Notes: generated by a model not told the origin, from the letters alone. Shown: positions 26,001 to 33,754, counted from the first letter of the stretch. The stretch: 64,000 bases of DNA from Siphonodentalium dalli (GCA_032622095.1 CP136069.1:86388958-86452957), one strand, 5' to 3'. Numbers and translations are program-made.

Positions 26001-29000
26001 TGACATTTAGATTAGAACGAGTCATTTTGGGGTCATTCGGCAAAAAAACATGGCCGCCGTTAATATTGACATGTAAATGGGAACGAGTAATTTTGGGGTC
26101 ATTCGGTCAAAAAACATGGCGGCTGGCAGCCATCTTGGATTTTACTCTTTGCATGACTAAATCCTATGACACAGGCTACAGGTCGTACCTTTGGTTGGAT
26201 CATCATGAAATTTGTCATGGATGTTAACAATGACATGTTGATGGGAACGAGTCATTTTGGGGTCATTCGGCCAAAAAACATGGCTGCCAGCAGCCATCTT
26301 GGATTTTATTCTTTGCATGACTAAATCCTTTGGCATGGTCTACAGGTACGTTTAGTCGGATCGTAAAGAAATTTGATGGGAACGAGTCATTTTGTGGTCA
26401 GTCTCCATTAGGGAGCCTCACATATATAAGAGAATGCATTGGCCTAACAATATTTACCTTGTAAGCCAGTGTATTCTTTATATATGCGAGGCTCCCTGTG
26501 TGAGACTCGCATATATCAGATAATTCACTGGCACAGGGTCTTGAAGTTGCACCAGTGCAGCTGCCATCATCAAAGGGTTAAGCATACGTTATTTGGTGGT
26601 GCAAATGAGCAATAAGTTGACGGTGGCTGCAGAGAGAGTTTAGTTTATTCCAGCGCTCATGATGTTGTGGCCAATGGCCAGATTTTTTTGGTCAACTTTT
26701 GGACAAAATGTTTCAAGCCTTTAGTCGGCAATCACAAGTTATCACTGAATCCCTTAGATTTGTCAAGAGTTAACTGGTAGCTGCAATATAATCTATCGGA
26801 AGTAACAATGCTTTCTTATAACAACACTGATAATTAGCTGCTAACACTGTGTCTGTCCTCACTTAATCAATAGACCATACTTTAATGCTTTATGATTTCA
26901 ACAATAATCAAATATTCGCTCATTTTTATTTATACTCAATATCAGGTAGACCTGTTAGGTTTTATGGCTCTCATCGATTCACTTTTGCAGTATTAATTTT
27001 CTCATAGAATTCCATCTCAATATTTATCTGTTATTTTTTGTGAGTAGATTTATTCTCTTTTTCATTTACCTTTTGCAATTAATTTTCATGTCATGCTTTA
27101 CTTTCGGGTTTCTCAACGATCCGTTATATTTAGTTTTTTTAATTTGCCAGAAAAATATTCTGGCCAGCGCGAACCCTGGTTGATTCTGATGAGGACATCA
27201 ATTTGAGTAATCATTTCTATGAGATTATATGATCCTTAACTGCAACCAGTCGTCAAGATGTTGGTGACAGTCATGAGCAGAATGTGATGAAGAGCAGAAT
27301 AAAACAGAAGAAGGCAGCTTTGAGCAGGTTACTAGGACAGTCTGTAGCTCCACAGTCATTTTCTGGGAAATACCCAACTAAAACTGGCAGCCTCCAACAA
27401 ATCAAGCAAGCAGGTGAGAATTCAGAATTGTTGAATTTCTTTCCAGACATTAAAGGGGGACTGTACCCAAATTATTCTCCCATTTATGGGACCACATCCT
27501 TTTATACTCAACAGCATATATGCAACAAATGAATGAATTTGAGCCATGAATTAGTGCATATTACAATCAAGTGCTCTATGAACGATGCAAACAACATGGT
27601 AATTATAATGAAAATGAATTTATGACTGGAGTCACACCAAGGTACAAGATGTATTTTTAGTACTAATGGGATGACAGAGCCCTCAGCAAAATTCCTCAAG
27701 ACCTCTCCAGAGGCAAGGGCATAATAAGAAGAGAATTGAAAAATAGAGTTTACACTTACGGTTTTCTATACTAAATTCTCATTGACAAGTAGTTATCCCT
27801 TAGGAAGATAATAAGTTGTTTGATGAACTTATTATCTGAACATTTTCCTCCAATAAAGAGGACTTCTGTAGTGTGTTATTTGTCATCTGCTTATTTTTCC
27901 TGAAAATCCCTCCAGATGAATAATAGACCATTCCAATGTATATTTTATAGCTGAATGGGAGAATTAATTTAGTATAAAAAGGGTTAATCCTGCATAGTTA
28001 AAATGATGAATACTGCATGAGTGAATTCCTACCAAAACTGAACCTTACATATAATGATAGTAGGCCATTCCATTCCAATGGATACTTTTAAAACTAAATG
28101 GGAGAATCCAATCAGTAAATAAAGGGTTAAAGGACTGTACAGCCATTTATGGGACCATTTCCTTCTAAACTCAACAGAATATATGCACAAATGAATGAAT
28201 TTGAGCCATGGATTAGTGCAAAAAACACTCATTTACCGTATGAACAATACGAACAACATGGTAATCATAATGAAATTGAGTTCATGACTGGAGTCATAAA
28301 TTTATTTTCATTATAATTACCATGATGTTTGCATCGTTCTTAGAATAATTGAGTGTATTTTGCACTAATCCATGGCTCAAATTCATTCAATTGTTGCATA
28401 ATTATTCTGTTGAGTTTAAAATGAGATTGGAATGGTCTGTTATTCATCTGGAGGGATTTTCAGGAAAAATAAGCAGAAGACAGATATTACAAGTGCAGAA
28501 GGACTCCTTATTTATTGGAGGGAAATGTTCAGATAAGTTCAAGAAACAACTACTTGTCGATGAGTATTTAGTATAGAAAACCTTAAGTGGAAATTCTTTT
28601 TTTCTATTCTCTTCTTATTATGCCCTTGCCTCTGGAGAGGTCTTGAGGAATTTTGCTTAGGGCTCTGTCTTTCCATTAGTACCAAAAATACATCTTGTAT
28701 CTTGGTGGTGTGGCACTCAAATGTGTTTAGTATTTTCATAGGCCAGTGTGGGGGAGGATTTCTAAATAGCATTGTTCTGTCTGGTGTTGTATGTAATTTC
28801 TTGACAGAATTGTTAGTCTTGGTGGATTGAGAATAATTTTATGCACTTACAAATATTTCACTTAGTACTTTGGGTGTGGACAGCCAAATTGGGTATACTT
28901 TGATATGCAGAAATATAATGTGGTTTTCTTCAATAAGATGGGTGGACTACTCCAGTTTTCCAAATAAATGTGCAGTCCAAATTAAACATGCCGGGTGGAA

Positions 29001-30410
29001 ATCCTGATAAAATTTAATATATGAGCAGACCGAAATGAACGGGCAGTTTGAGACCATTAAGACTGTTTATTTTGTAATTATGGTAAGATAAATTCCACGG
29101 AATGTGCTTATACATACAATGTCGTTTCCACAAGGGCACATCCTATCAAGTCTTTGAAGTGGTTATTGTTATGCCTGTTTTCTGGTGTCCCCTCCTCCTC
29201 AGTTGGAGTTGGAAGTAAAATCCCATGCTCAATCCAGGCGAGGATAGAAATAAATTAAACCCGAATTACTCTAACCCAACCTGCACAAACATAATTTTTT
29301 TTGCTGTGAAATATTTCACAACATATATTTCTGATTCTAGCAGGTACTAATACTTATTATTTCATTATTCATAAACAGTGGTTTTGCGCGTTATGCATGT
29401 GTAATGGAGTACACATACGTCATTCATTTGGTATCAATATTAGTCATCTGCTGTGGGAGATATAGACTCAGATTGAAGTTCCCAAATGGTGAATATTGTG
29501 ATGTACACCCACTGGGAACCTCAATAATGCCATGTATCGTCTGCCAATTTGGGGATATAGAGAAACTAAAAAAAGAAATAGAATCTATGAGAAGAAGTTT
29601 CTATAGAAATATATAATGTAATAAAGAAACTTTCCAAAGCAGAATGAGGTTCCCAGATGGTGGATTTAATGACAGGCACACTAAACTCAGACTTAATATG
29701 CACATTTACTTGGAACATTAGATTATGGGCCCAGAAAATAGTGGCAGTCCAAATTCGCTGGGAAAATGTCGCTAGGTGTATATTAATGAGTATACCAGAG
29801 TGGGTTTGTACCAGAGGAATAGTCCAGCAGAGAATCCATCCGTAACAACTTTACGTCTCTATCTCAGTCATAGTTCATATTTGAATGATCTTTGGTATGC
29901 ACATGAAGCATGCAAATAGTGTGTCTGTCATTTGCAGAACGAGTTCGCCAGAGTGTGAATTTAGTGATGCTACCCCGATCACCCCATCATTTTGACAGGA
30001 AAACCCCTAGTAAAATTAATAAACCTCAGCAAAAAGTCACCTTTTTACAGGGGATACAGCAGTGTGGTGCCCTTTTATTTGTTTTTTGTTTGTTTGTTAA
30101 GAAAACTGTAGTTGGAACATTACCAAATGGATAATTAGAGAGTGGTCTTTTTCTATTTTGGTTTGTTTGTTCATCCATTTGTTCAACCAATAATCCATCA
30201 CACACCAAATTATTCACCATCTTCAACACTTCTTTTCCAGAAACTGTGAAAGAAGCTATCAGTTGTTTGAAGAACGATAAGTCTGATCAGAAAAAGATGA
30301 TGAAAACAATTCATGAACATTCTGTTAAAATGAATAAGAGGAAAATGGAGAGGATTCAAGAGAAGAAAAAGAAGAAATGGAATAAAAAGAAAAATAAAAA
30401 GAATAAATAA
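4827..30410 (+). CDS. DDX24: DDX24/Mak5-type ATP-dependent DEAD-box RNA helicase (11 3' exons, joined)
   Basis: Exons 4827-4937, 7682-7800, 9370-9488, 13021-13139, 15640-15817, 18570-18673, 19715-19832, 20697-20793, 24123-24203, 27250-27413 and 30241-30410 join in frame to 1,380 nt (459 aa plus stop). All junctions are AG/GT and all phases match. Numbering the visible part from 1: GG motif 6-7, motif Ib TPGR 27-30, DEAD 54-57, SAT 90-92, motif IV region near TLVFAN 171-176, motif V around DVAARGLD 226-233, motif [10 protein letters not shown] 254-261, and a Lys-rich tail at 435-459. The DEADRM..KGHF context and the C-terminal extension match DDX24 rather than other DEAD-box families. Yeast Mak5 acts in 60S ribosomal subunit assembly in the nucleolus, and the Lys-rich tail suits nucleolar targeting. 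Q motif, motif I and motif Ia exons are upstream of the window. Confidence 0.95.
5050..6321. mobile_element. 1.27-kb TIR DNA transposon, TA target, CCGTACTGACCCG ends
   Basis: Left end CCGTACTGACCCG and right end CGGGTCAGTACGG are exact inverted repeats, each flanked by TA. Subterminal copies of GTGGGCTTAAAC occur near both ends. No transposase frame is visible, so this is a non-autonomous Tc1/mariner-like element or similar. It lies in the intron after DDX24 exon a. Confidence 0.75.
6326..6602. repeat. TTAA/CCCTTTCATGA MITE (copy 2)
   Basis: Starts TTAACCCTTTCATGA, ends TCATGGAAGGGTTAA, with internal inverted CATTCTCTTATATATGCG blocks. It begins only a few bases after the TA-flanked transposon ending at 6321. 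Confidence 0.75.
6642..6860. repeat. TA/CAGTAATGCCC MITE (copy 2)
   Basis: TA-flanked palindrome with CAGTAATGCCCTAAATAAT ends and the CAGGATTTAGTCGGAAATAT internal block. The central AAGCTCT segment is partly duplicated. Confidence 0.8.
6901..7246. repeat. Diverged MITE, TTAAAGGG(G)GACTGTAC family
   Basis: Left end TTAAAGGGAGACTGTACC. The right side carries the degraded complement (TGTTGAGTAGAGTACAAGAT and TAGAGTCTCCATTTAA). Similar to clearer copies at 41441 and 51194. Intronic. Confidence 0.5.
7682..7800 (+). CDS. DDX24: DDX24 exon b (DEAD motif)
   Basis: Acceptor TTTATTTCTAG, donor GTTAGT, 119 nt, ending after two bases of a Ser codon. Encodes [19 protein letters not shown], motif II with the DDX24-type downstream context. 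Confidence 0.96.
7965..8040. repeat. Two tandem copies of a ~37-bp unit
   Basis: GAAACAACGAATGGTAATTT and the following ACTTCAAAAC are repeated twice without change. This is a recent short tandem duplication in the intron after exon b. Open frames over it have no coding support. Confidence 0.8.
8638..8800. repeat. Near-perfect 163-bp palindrome (fold-back element)
   Basis: Left arm runs from ACCTACGAG through GGGTGCAAGGAAGTACAG; the right arm is its complement ending CCCGTAGGT. The centre is CGAGCGGCTGCAAGCCGCG. Outer sequence resembles decayed copies at 53018 and 56446. Intronic. Confidence 0.85.
8801..9369. other. Intron sequence, short direct repeat only
   Basis: AT-rich, no gene. GTTATCCATCGAGTCGGTC occurs twice in direct tandem at about 9189-9229. 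Open frames here (9124-9470) only overlap the next exon out of frame. Confidence 0.6.
9370..9488 (+). CDS. DDX24: DDX24 exon c (SAT motif III)
   Basis: Acceptor TTTATTATTACAG, donor GTATAG, 119 nt. The first base completes the split Ser codon from exon b. Encodes [15 protein letters not shown] and a Lys-rich linker, the end of RecA domain 1. Its frame has no ATG and is under 45 codons, so simple ORF listing misses it. The phases of exons b and d require it. Confidence 0.95.
9690..10800. repeat. Repeat block: ATGAGTTAATTGTGCC copies and GACCTTGA units
   Basis: After an AACTAGCAGGTTAGCCCGCC start (with a CCCGCC/GGCGG hairpin) come several copies of TCAATGAGTTAATTGTGCC (9810-9950). A direct repeat of about 50 bp follows (TGACACTTCCCGTAGGTAGC, at 10036 and 10107). 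A GACCTTGA/TCAAGGTCAAGGTCAGG segment near 9978-10020 recurs at 11490. It appears to be the leading part of the tandem elements to the right. No gene. Confidence 0.5.
10905..11395 (-). repeat. Three 122-bp tandem monomers plus GACAGACAAACA tail
   Basis: CGTTTCCGAGATCT recurs at 10941, 11063 and 11185, an exact 122-bp period. Each monomer has GCGCATGCGCGAAGC and CAAATTTCAAGTCGATAG. The block ends with a PuPy-rich GACAGACAAACAAACAGAC tract. Read on the minus strand each monomer has a TTGAAATTTGG box like other tandem elements in the window. Open frames on both strands are artefacts of GC-rich repetition. Confidence 0.8.
11580..12090 (-). repeat. Second copy of the 122-bp monomer array
   Basis: The same three-monomer structure (TTTCC.GAGATCT near 11649, 11772, 11894), preceded by two CAAATTTCAA(G/T)TCGATAG partial units, and the same GACAGACAAACA tail at 12037. 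The whole module 10.9-11.4 kb has therefore been duplicated here with small divergence. Confidence 0.8.
12200..12790. repeat. Cluster of CACCCTCTG..GACCTCATTCTGC repeats
   Basis: Tandem copies (about 118 bp apart) of a segment with ATTCACCCTCTGAGG, CTCATTCTGCAAATGT and AGACACACTATATCCAG, then inverted pieces. Same family as the palindromic elements at 15858, 50041 and 51960, here rearranged. Confidence 0.65.
13021..13139 (+). CDS. DDX24: DDX24 exon d (inter-domain linker)
   Basis: Acceptor CACATTTTCAG, donor GTGAGT, 119 nt. Encodes [17 protein letters not shown] and a stretch ending KADEK. The first codon (Asp) is split with exon c. Matches the DDX24 segment between the two RecA domains. The open frame continues into the intron, but the donor is strong. 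Confidence 0.95.
13378..14090 (+). mobile_element. Hairpin-ended tandem-repeat element (Helentron/pearl-like), TATACCCCCA family
   Basis: 5' end is a perfect hairpin TATACCCCCATTCTC/GAGAATGGGGGTATA. The body has degenerate units with ATGAAATTTGGTATGGATG and ATTGAGTGTT. Near the 3' end a subterminal GGGGGTATG is the inverse of the 5' end. It is followed by a GCACTGCCGGTGC hairpin and TCTCTTGTT. This 5' inverted repeat, subterminal inverted repeat and 3' hairpin order matches non-autonomous Helentron (HINE/DINE-like) elements. No protein coding. Confidence 0.65.
14198..15470 (+). mobile_element. Hairpin-ended element with seven 161-bp monomers
   Basis: 5' hairpin TCGAGTTTTTTTCCAAAACTCGA. GCTCGTTAGC then recurs at 14245, 14406, 14567, 14728, 14890, 15051 and 15212, a 161-162-bp period. 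Each monomer carries TTGAAATTTGGTATATAGG and GAGTTATGGCCCTTAATTAG. The 3' end has GGTGGC-type repeats, a GCATCTCTGATGC hairpin and CCTCTTGTTT. A full inverted copy of the family is at 60303-61858. Confidence 0.8.
15640..15817 (+). CDS. DDX24: DDX24 exon e (start of RecA domain 2, motif IV region)
   Basis: Acceptor TATGTTATTTTAG, donor GTAAGT, 178 nt, ending after the first base of a Ser codon. Encodes [19 protein letters not shown] and [16 protein letters not shown], both DDX24-typical. Confidence 0.96.
15858..16296. repeat. 439-bp inverted-repeat MITE, CAAGCCTGCAAATAGTG ends
   Basis: Left CAAGCCTGCAAATAGTG and right CACTATTTGCAGGCTTG are exact inverted repeats. Inside are inverted AGAATGAGGTCCCCAGAGGG/CCTCTGGGGACCTCATTCT blocks. 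Shorter or diverged copies at 50041 and 51960. Lies in the intron between exons e and f. Confidence 0.8.
16376..17165 (+). repeat. Degenerate tandem-repeat element starting AACTAGCTGGGGCACCCGG
   Basis: Several decayed ~110-130-bp units with ATTATTAGT, CATCTGAGGTCAAC and CAAATTACCCATAT. Ends with AAGCGGACAAACGAACATATG. The ACTAGC start resembles the repeat at 9690. No coding content. Confidence 0.5.
17166..18569. other. Intron sequence, one unexplained 63-codon frame
   Basis: No recognised repeat or exon. An open frame at 17764-17955 has no family resemblance, and flanking splice signals are unconvincing, so it is not called. The DDX24 phases on both sides (e to f) join without it. Confidence 0.5.
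18570..18673 (+). CDS. DDX24: DDX24 exon f (motif V)
   Basis: Acceptor TTTTGCTTTCAG, donor GTGGGT, 104 nt. The first two bases complete the Ser codon from exon e. Encodes [16 protein letters not shown] and [13 protein letters not shown], the ATP/RNA-coupling motif V. Confidence 0.96.
18850..19100. repeat. TTAA/CCCTTTCATGA MITE (copy 3)
   Basis: TTAACACTTTCATGA start, ATCAAAGGGTTA end, internal CTCTTATATATGTGAG inverted blocks. More diverged than other copies. In the intron after exon f. Confidence 0.7.
19715..19832 (+). CDS. DDX24: DDX24 exon g (motif VI)
   Basis: Acceptor TTTCCTTTCACAG, donor GTCAGA, 118 nt, leaving one base (G). Encodes [16 protein letters not shown], with the arginine-finger motif VI, then a helix [17 protein letters not shown]. 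Has no ATG-initiated frame of its own, so it is easily missed. Confidence 0.96.
19833..20696. other. Intron with long poly(C) and poly(G) runs
   Basis: A run of about 30 C at 19993-20022 and about 18 G at 20145-20162, about 120 bp apart. The 68-codon frame with a polyproline segment is read through the C run and is not a gene. Confidence 0.7.
20697..20793 (+). CDS. DDX24: DDX24 exon h (C-terminal extension)
   Basis: Acceptor TTTTATTATAG, donor GTTTGT, 97 nt. The split Gly codon joins exon g; ends with AG of a split Arg codon. Encodes [20 protein letters not shown] and a helix [10 protein letters not shown], matching the DDX24-specific region after motif VI. Confidence 0.92.
21144..21375. repeat. 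TTAA/CCCTTTCATGA MITE (copy 4)
   Basis: Starts TTAACTCTCCCATGA, ends GCATGAAAGGGTTAA. Contains GTGCATTCTCTTATATATG and its complement. Intronic. Confidence 0.75.
21960..22839. mobile_element. hAT-like non-autonomous transposon with 8-bp target duplication
   Basis: The 864-bp body 21968-22831 begins CAGGGACCAGCC and ends GGCTGGTCCCTG, flanked on both sides by TATTCAGT (21960-21967 and 22832-22839). An 8-bp duplication plus CAGGG ends is the hAT superfamily signature. Inner ends carry repeated TTCGCCCT/AGGGCGAA motifs that could bind a transposase. No transposase frame is present. Confidence 0.85.
22840..24122. other. Intron sequence, minor repeat fragments
   Basis: About 23330-23480 resembles the hairpin-element class (GAAAAGCCAACTTTCTCTGC, GTCTGTCCGC, CAATGGAATTGGG) but is decayed. 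The remainder is AT-rich and unrecognised. No exon is needed here, because exon h and exon i phases join directly. Confidence 0.45.
24123..24203 (+). CDS. DDX24: DDX24 exon i
   Basis: Acceptor CACTTTCTTATAG. The first base completes an Arg codon. 81 nt encoding [20 protein letters not shown] and an acidic IDDDM. The donor GTATCC is weaker than the others but gives the only phase that joins exon j (Leu codon CT+T). Matches the Trp-containing helix of the DDX24 C-terminus. Confidence 0.88.
24275..25232 (+). mobile_element. Hairpin-ended tandem-repeat element, TATACGCCC family
   Basis: 5' hairpin-like TATACGCCCTTTTGAAAAAAAGGCCGTA, then GTCTGTCCGTCCGGGCGTC. About five ~172-bp units follow with TGTCCGGATGATAACTTTAG, CAAATTTGGTATGTG and GAGTTATGCCCC. 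Near the 3' end GAGGGCGTATA is the inverse of the 5' terminus, followed by a GC-rich stem and AGCTCTTGTTT. A shorter relative is at 47018-47405. Confidence 0.7.
25250..26400 (+). repeat. Partial array of the ~161-bp CCATCTTGGATTTTACTC monomer family
   Basis: Several diverged monomers with GGGCTACAGGTCGTA, CATGAAATTTGTCATG, GGGAACGAGTCATTTTGGGG and GCCATCTTGGATTTTACTC. Same family as 31552-32950 and 35318-39952. Cut off on the right by a MITE fragment at about 26400. Open frames of 60-190 codons on either strand are artefacts. Confidence 0.8.
26400..26581. repeat. TTAA/CCCTTTCATGA MITE fragment (copy 5)
   Basis: Lacks the left terminus. Starts inside at TCTCCATTAGGGAGCC and ends ATCATCAAAGGGTTAA. 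Confidence 0.7.
27250..27413 (+). CDS. DDX24: DDX24 exon j (basic C-terminal region)
   Basis: Acceptor CTTAACTGCAACCAG, donor GTGAGA, 164 nt. Encodes [18 protein letters not shown] and then [11 protein letters not shown], resembling the KYPT..SG segment near the DDX24 C-terminus. Confidence 0.9.
27450..28760. repeat. Large imperfect palindrome made of TTAAAGGGGGACTGTAC-family MITEs
   Basis: About 300-bp inverted arms (27633-27940 and 28426-28713) share CAAGATGTATTTTT, CCTCTCCAGAGGCAAGGGC and CCTCCAGATGAATAA. The outer and middle parts have CATTTATGGGACCA and CTCAACAGAATATATGC typical of this family. It lies in the last DDX24 intron. Confidence 0.7.
29404..29960. repeat. Decayed CAAGCCTGCAAATAGTG-family fragments
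   Basis: GCAAATAGTGTGTCTGTCAT at 29911 and TTGAAGTTCCCAAATGGTG at 29474 match parts of the 15858 element. Open frames at 29404 and 29657 run through these repeats and are not genes. Confidence 0.45.
30241..30410 (+). CDS. DDX24: DDX24 terminal coding exon
   Basis: Acceptor CACTTCTTTTCCAG. The split Glu codon joins exon j. Encodes a helix [19 protein letters not shown], then [14 protein letters not shown] and a Lys/Asn tail, then TAA at 30408-30410. The Lys-rich tail is a likely nucleolar targeting sequence. An AATAAA overlaps the last codons (30402-30407). The true 3' UTR end is not visible. Confidence 0.9.
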
Positions 30411-30850
30411 CACTGACATTGTATTTGAAGTCTCAATCATACAGAATATTTAGCCGAGCATAGTAGATGCCAAATCCCTGACCGCACATAAAACATTTAA
30501 GTCACATCATTTATTATATAAATACATCTTATAACTGTAGCACAACGCTTGACCTTTGCATAGGAAAACTGTCATTTCACAAAGCATTAAAGTCGCCGTC
30601 GCAAAGTTCATATTTTACCCATTTCCCCGCTTATTAGACCAACAGAGTCGTTCTGAGAACGAAATTAATCGTCTCAAGATTAGCCGCTATCGATTCGCAT
30701 TCCAGGAAACCCCCCTGGCATGCGCACAGCTGTAAACGCAAACTGCAGATTGGGTGTAATTTATTTTATTTTTGACCCGTGACGTCATTAAGCACCTTGC
30801 GGCATTCTGTTGACATTGTGTTATCGAAATCGGTTTCTGCGTGGTTTTGT
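30411..30850. other. DDX24 3' flank, no gene seen
   Basis: Probable 3' UTR and intergenic DNA. A TGACGTCA (cAMP-response-element-type palindrome) at 30780-30787 is the only notable site; it could occur by chance. Confidence 0.4.
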
Positions 30851-30860
30851 TTTAGTTCAC

Positions 30861-31311
30861 AAACATGTTTCGTTTTCGTTGGAAATCGTGAATTCGGAAT
30901 GTATTTATGTGTGTAATAAAATATTGAATAATACGACATGAATTATTCGCGTGGCCAACAACTCCGGAGTAAATTCGTACATATTTGGACGAAGTTCGTG
31001 TGTCACTGTGACTGTCAGAATAGGACCACAGCAGATCATGCCATGAATCTCTACTCCCGTGCCGCTGGAGTAGGTATTCGTGGCATGATCTACATGTAGG
31101 TCCACGGGAACTTCGAAATTTATTAACTTTCAACCTATTGTTGATATGAAATGCATGGGATACGTGACCGCTTTCGCAGATTTCTGCTTTCAAGTCCCAC
31201 AAGAAGAGTACGAATTACGTTTCTGGCTGAACTATCAGAAGGGCTTCTTGGGTGGCTATGCTGTCTACGTATCTGCATGTATCATCTTTGTGAAAATGAT
31301 TTTAATATGAT
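30861..31311 (+). pseudogene. Possible decayed coding sequence, unidentified
   Basis: One plus frame (31146 ATG, frame of codon 30942) gives protein-like composition with four in-frame stops (TGA, TGA, TAG, TGA). It ends with an uninterrupted stretch MKCMGYVTAFADFC, then FWLNYQKGFLGGY and a hydrophobic, possible membrane segment before TGA at about 31309. A GTTTTGTTTTAG acceptor-like site precedes it. The opposite strand is also open for 116 codons (30852-31202), so the strand is uncertain. No family recognised. Confidence 0.25.
31035..31093. repeat. Short imperfect hairpin
   Basis: GATCATGCCATGAAT and CTACTCC face GGAGTAG and ATTCGTGGCATGATC around a CGTGCCGCT loop. Unrelated to the MITE families here. 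Confidence 0.6.
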
Positions 31312-31551
31312 CAAACAGTGAAATACAGATCTATACAGTATACCATGGCTTCTTCCATTCGTTGAGTTGAAAAAGTAAATACTGGAGTGTTATTATGCTA
31401 AATAATATAATATCTATGTTCAGGGTAAACACACCAGCCCCTCCCAAAATGGGCCGCATCATCAGCATTGTATGGGGTTCAAGTTTTTTTCTTCCAATTT
31501 TCCTCTGACTCATTCTTTTTTATTATAATATACAAAAATGTGACAACAATA

Positions 31552-32950
31552 ACGACCATAATGAAAGTGTCAATGACACTGTAGCTCAACTTGGAAAGGG
31601 AATAATTTAATGTATTACAGTCAATAGAGCGATTAGGAATGTGGAAAGTTGAATGTCTAATACTAGTTTATAGACATGAAGAGAAAAGTAAAATCCAAGA
31701 TGGCTGCTGGCGGCCATGTTTTCAGCCGAATGACCCCAAAATGAGTCGTTCCCATCTACATGTCATCGTTAACATCCATGACAAATTTCATGATGATCAG
31801 ACGAACAGTACGAACTGTGGCCCGTGCTAATGGATTAAATTTTTAAATGCAAGATGGCTGCTGGCGGCCATGTTTTTTGTCCGAATGACCCCAAAATGAC
31901 TCGATCCCATCTACATTCCAATTTCAACAGCCATGACAAATTTTATGATGATCAGACTAAATGTACGACCTGTAGCCCGTGCTAAAGGATTTAGTCATAC
32001 AAAGAGTAAAATCCAAGATGGCTGCTAGCAGCCATGTTTTTTGACCGAATGACCCCAAAATGACTCGTTCCCATCTACATGTGATTATTCTCGTGCTAAA
32101 GGATTTAGAGTAAAATCCAAGATGGCTGCTGGCGACCATGTTTTTTGGCCGAATGACCCCAAAATGACTCGTTCCCATCTACATTCCAATATCAACAGCC
32201 ATGACAAATTTCATGATGATCAGACTAAAGGTACGACCTGTAGCCCGTGCTAAAGGATTTAGTGATACAAAGAGTAAAATCCAAGTTGGCTGCTGGCGGC
32301 CATGTTTTTCGACCGAATGACCCCAAAATGACTCGTTCCCATCTACATGTGATTATTAACATTCTTGACAAATTTTATGATGATCAGACTAAAAGTAGGA
32401 CCTGTAGCCCGTGCTAAAGGATTTAGTCATACAAAGAGTAAAATCCAAGATGGCTGCTGGCGACCATGTTTTTTGGCCGAATGACCCCAAAATTACTCGT
32501 TCCCATCTACATGTCATTGTTAATATCCATGACAAATTTTATGATGATCAGACTAAAGGTACGACCTGCAGCCCGTGCTAAAGAATTTAGTCATACAAGG
32601 TGTAAAATCCAAGATGGCTGCTGGCGGCCATGTTTTTTGGCCGAATGACCCCAAAATTACTCGTTCCCATCTACATGTCAATATTATCATCCATGACAAA
32701 TTTCATGATGATCAGACTAAAGGTACGACCTGTAGCCCGTGCTAAAGGATTTAGTCATACAAAGAGTAAAATCCAAGTTGGCTGCTGGCGGCCATGTTTT
32801 TCAGCCGAATGACCCCAAAATGACTCGTTCCCATTTACATGTGATTATTAACATTCTTGACAAATTTTATGATGATCAGACTAAAAGTAGGACCTGTAGC
32901 CCGTGCTAAAGGATTTAGTCATACAAAGAGTAAAATCCAAGATGGCTTTA
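31552..32950 (-). mobile_element. ~161-bp monomer array, minus-strand copy of the 35318 element
   Basis: The left end has AGTGTCAATGACACT followed by GTAGCTCAACTT, the inverse of the 3' end at 39920-39952. Monomers with AAAATCCAAGATGGCTGC, GACCCCAAAATGACTCG and CATGACAAATTTCATGATG then run in minus orientation. The 5' end is missing, the array stopping inside a monomer near 32947. Confidence 0.8.
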
Positions 32951-33166
32951 TAAAGCAAAATAAGCAATGAAACCATGAGACAATTTTTTATCACATAATT
33001 TGGCCATAAAAGCAGTTTCATAATTATCGGTAATAGACACGTTTAATACCAGCGCGTGCGATGACGTCACGGCGTTCTTCAGATAACTTGCGATCGCTGT
33101 AGTTTATGATTGTTGTTTTCGATGAATATTTCGCGTTGCTTCGGGTTTATTTGATCATGTGATAAA

Positions 33167-33320
33167 AGGTATCTCACACTCGTCCTATTTTATACGTAAT
33201 TTATCAACCTCGTCCTCTAAATTCTATTTGAGCCTCGGTAAACCTCGGCTCAAATCGAATTTAGTGAACTCGGTTGATAAATTCCGTATAAAATAGGAAC
33301 TCATGTGAGATCCTCTATTT
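33167..33320. repeat. 154-bp fold-back palindrome
   Basis: CCTATTTTATACGTAATTTA and TTGAGCC on the left face GGCTCAAAT and TAAATTCCGTATAAAATAGG on the right. Same architecture as 8638 and 43172. Confidence 0.8.
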
Positions 33321-33740
33321 GTCATGTAGGTGCTGGGTTGTGGGTAGCTATCCAGACCTGGACATTTGAAAGAATGAAATTAAATAAAAACAAATTTAAA
33401 TCTCAAGTCATTTTTCTCGCCATTTCAGGATCAAATAATCAATTGTGTGATTAAAAAAATATGTCGCTTGGAAAAAAATATATTTTAATAAAAAAAAAAA
33501 GGGAATTATAAAAAAAAACATTTTTCTGGCAATTTCAGGATCAAACTATGAAAAGTGGGGGGAAATTTGTCACTTGAAAATAATTTTTTTTTAAATAAAA
33601 ACAAAGTTAAATATCAAACAATTTGGCCATTCCAGAGTCAAACGTTATCAAATGAATGAAATTATTTTCAGTCATATATGGGAGATGAAGATTAGGGAGA
33701 TACATTGTAACAATAATCTATTACGATTTCATTCATTTAT
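33321..33740. other. A-rich degenerate tandem repeats
   Basis: Copies of CATTTTTCTCGCCATTTCAG / CATTTTTCTGGCAATTTCAG with AGGATCAAA. They are inverted relatives of the tandem units at 34730-35317. No gene. Confidence 0.45.
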
Positions 33741-33754
33741 TCATGCATTTCTCC

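Noticed and set aside
25044-26227. Frames up to 192 codons around 25-26 kb
   Set aside because: They read through hairpin-class and CCATCTTGG monomers; the 192-codon minus frame crosses two different repeat elements.
24204-27249. A further DDX24 exon between exons i and j
   Set aside because: Exon i ends with two bases and exon j supplies the third of a Leu codon; an extra exon is not required and none with matching content was seen.
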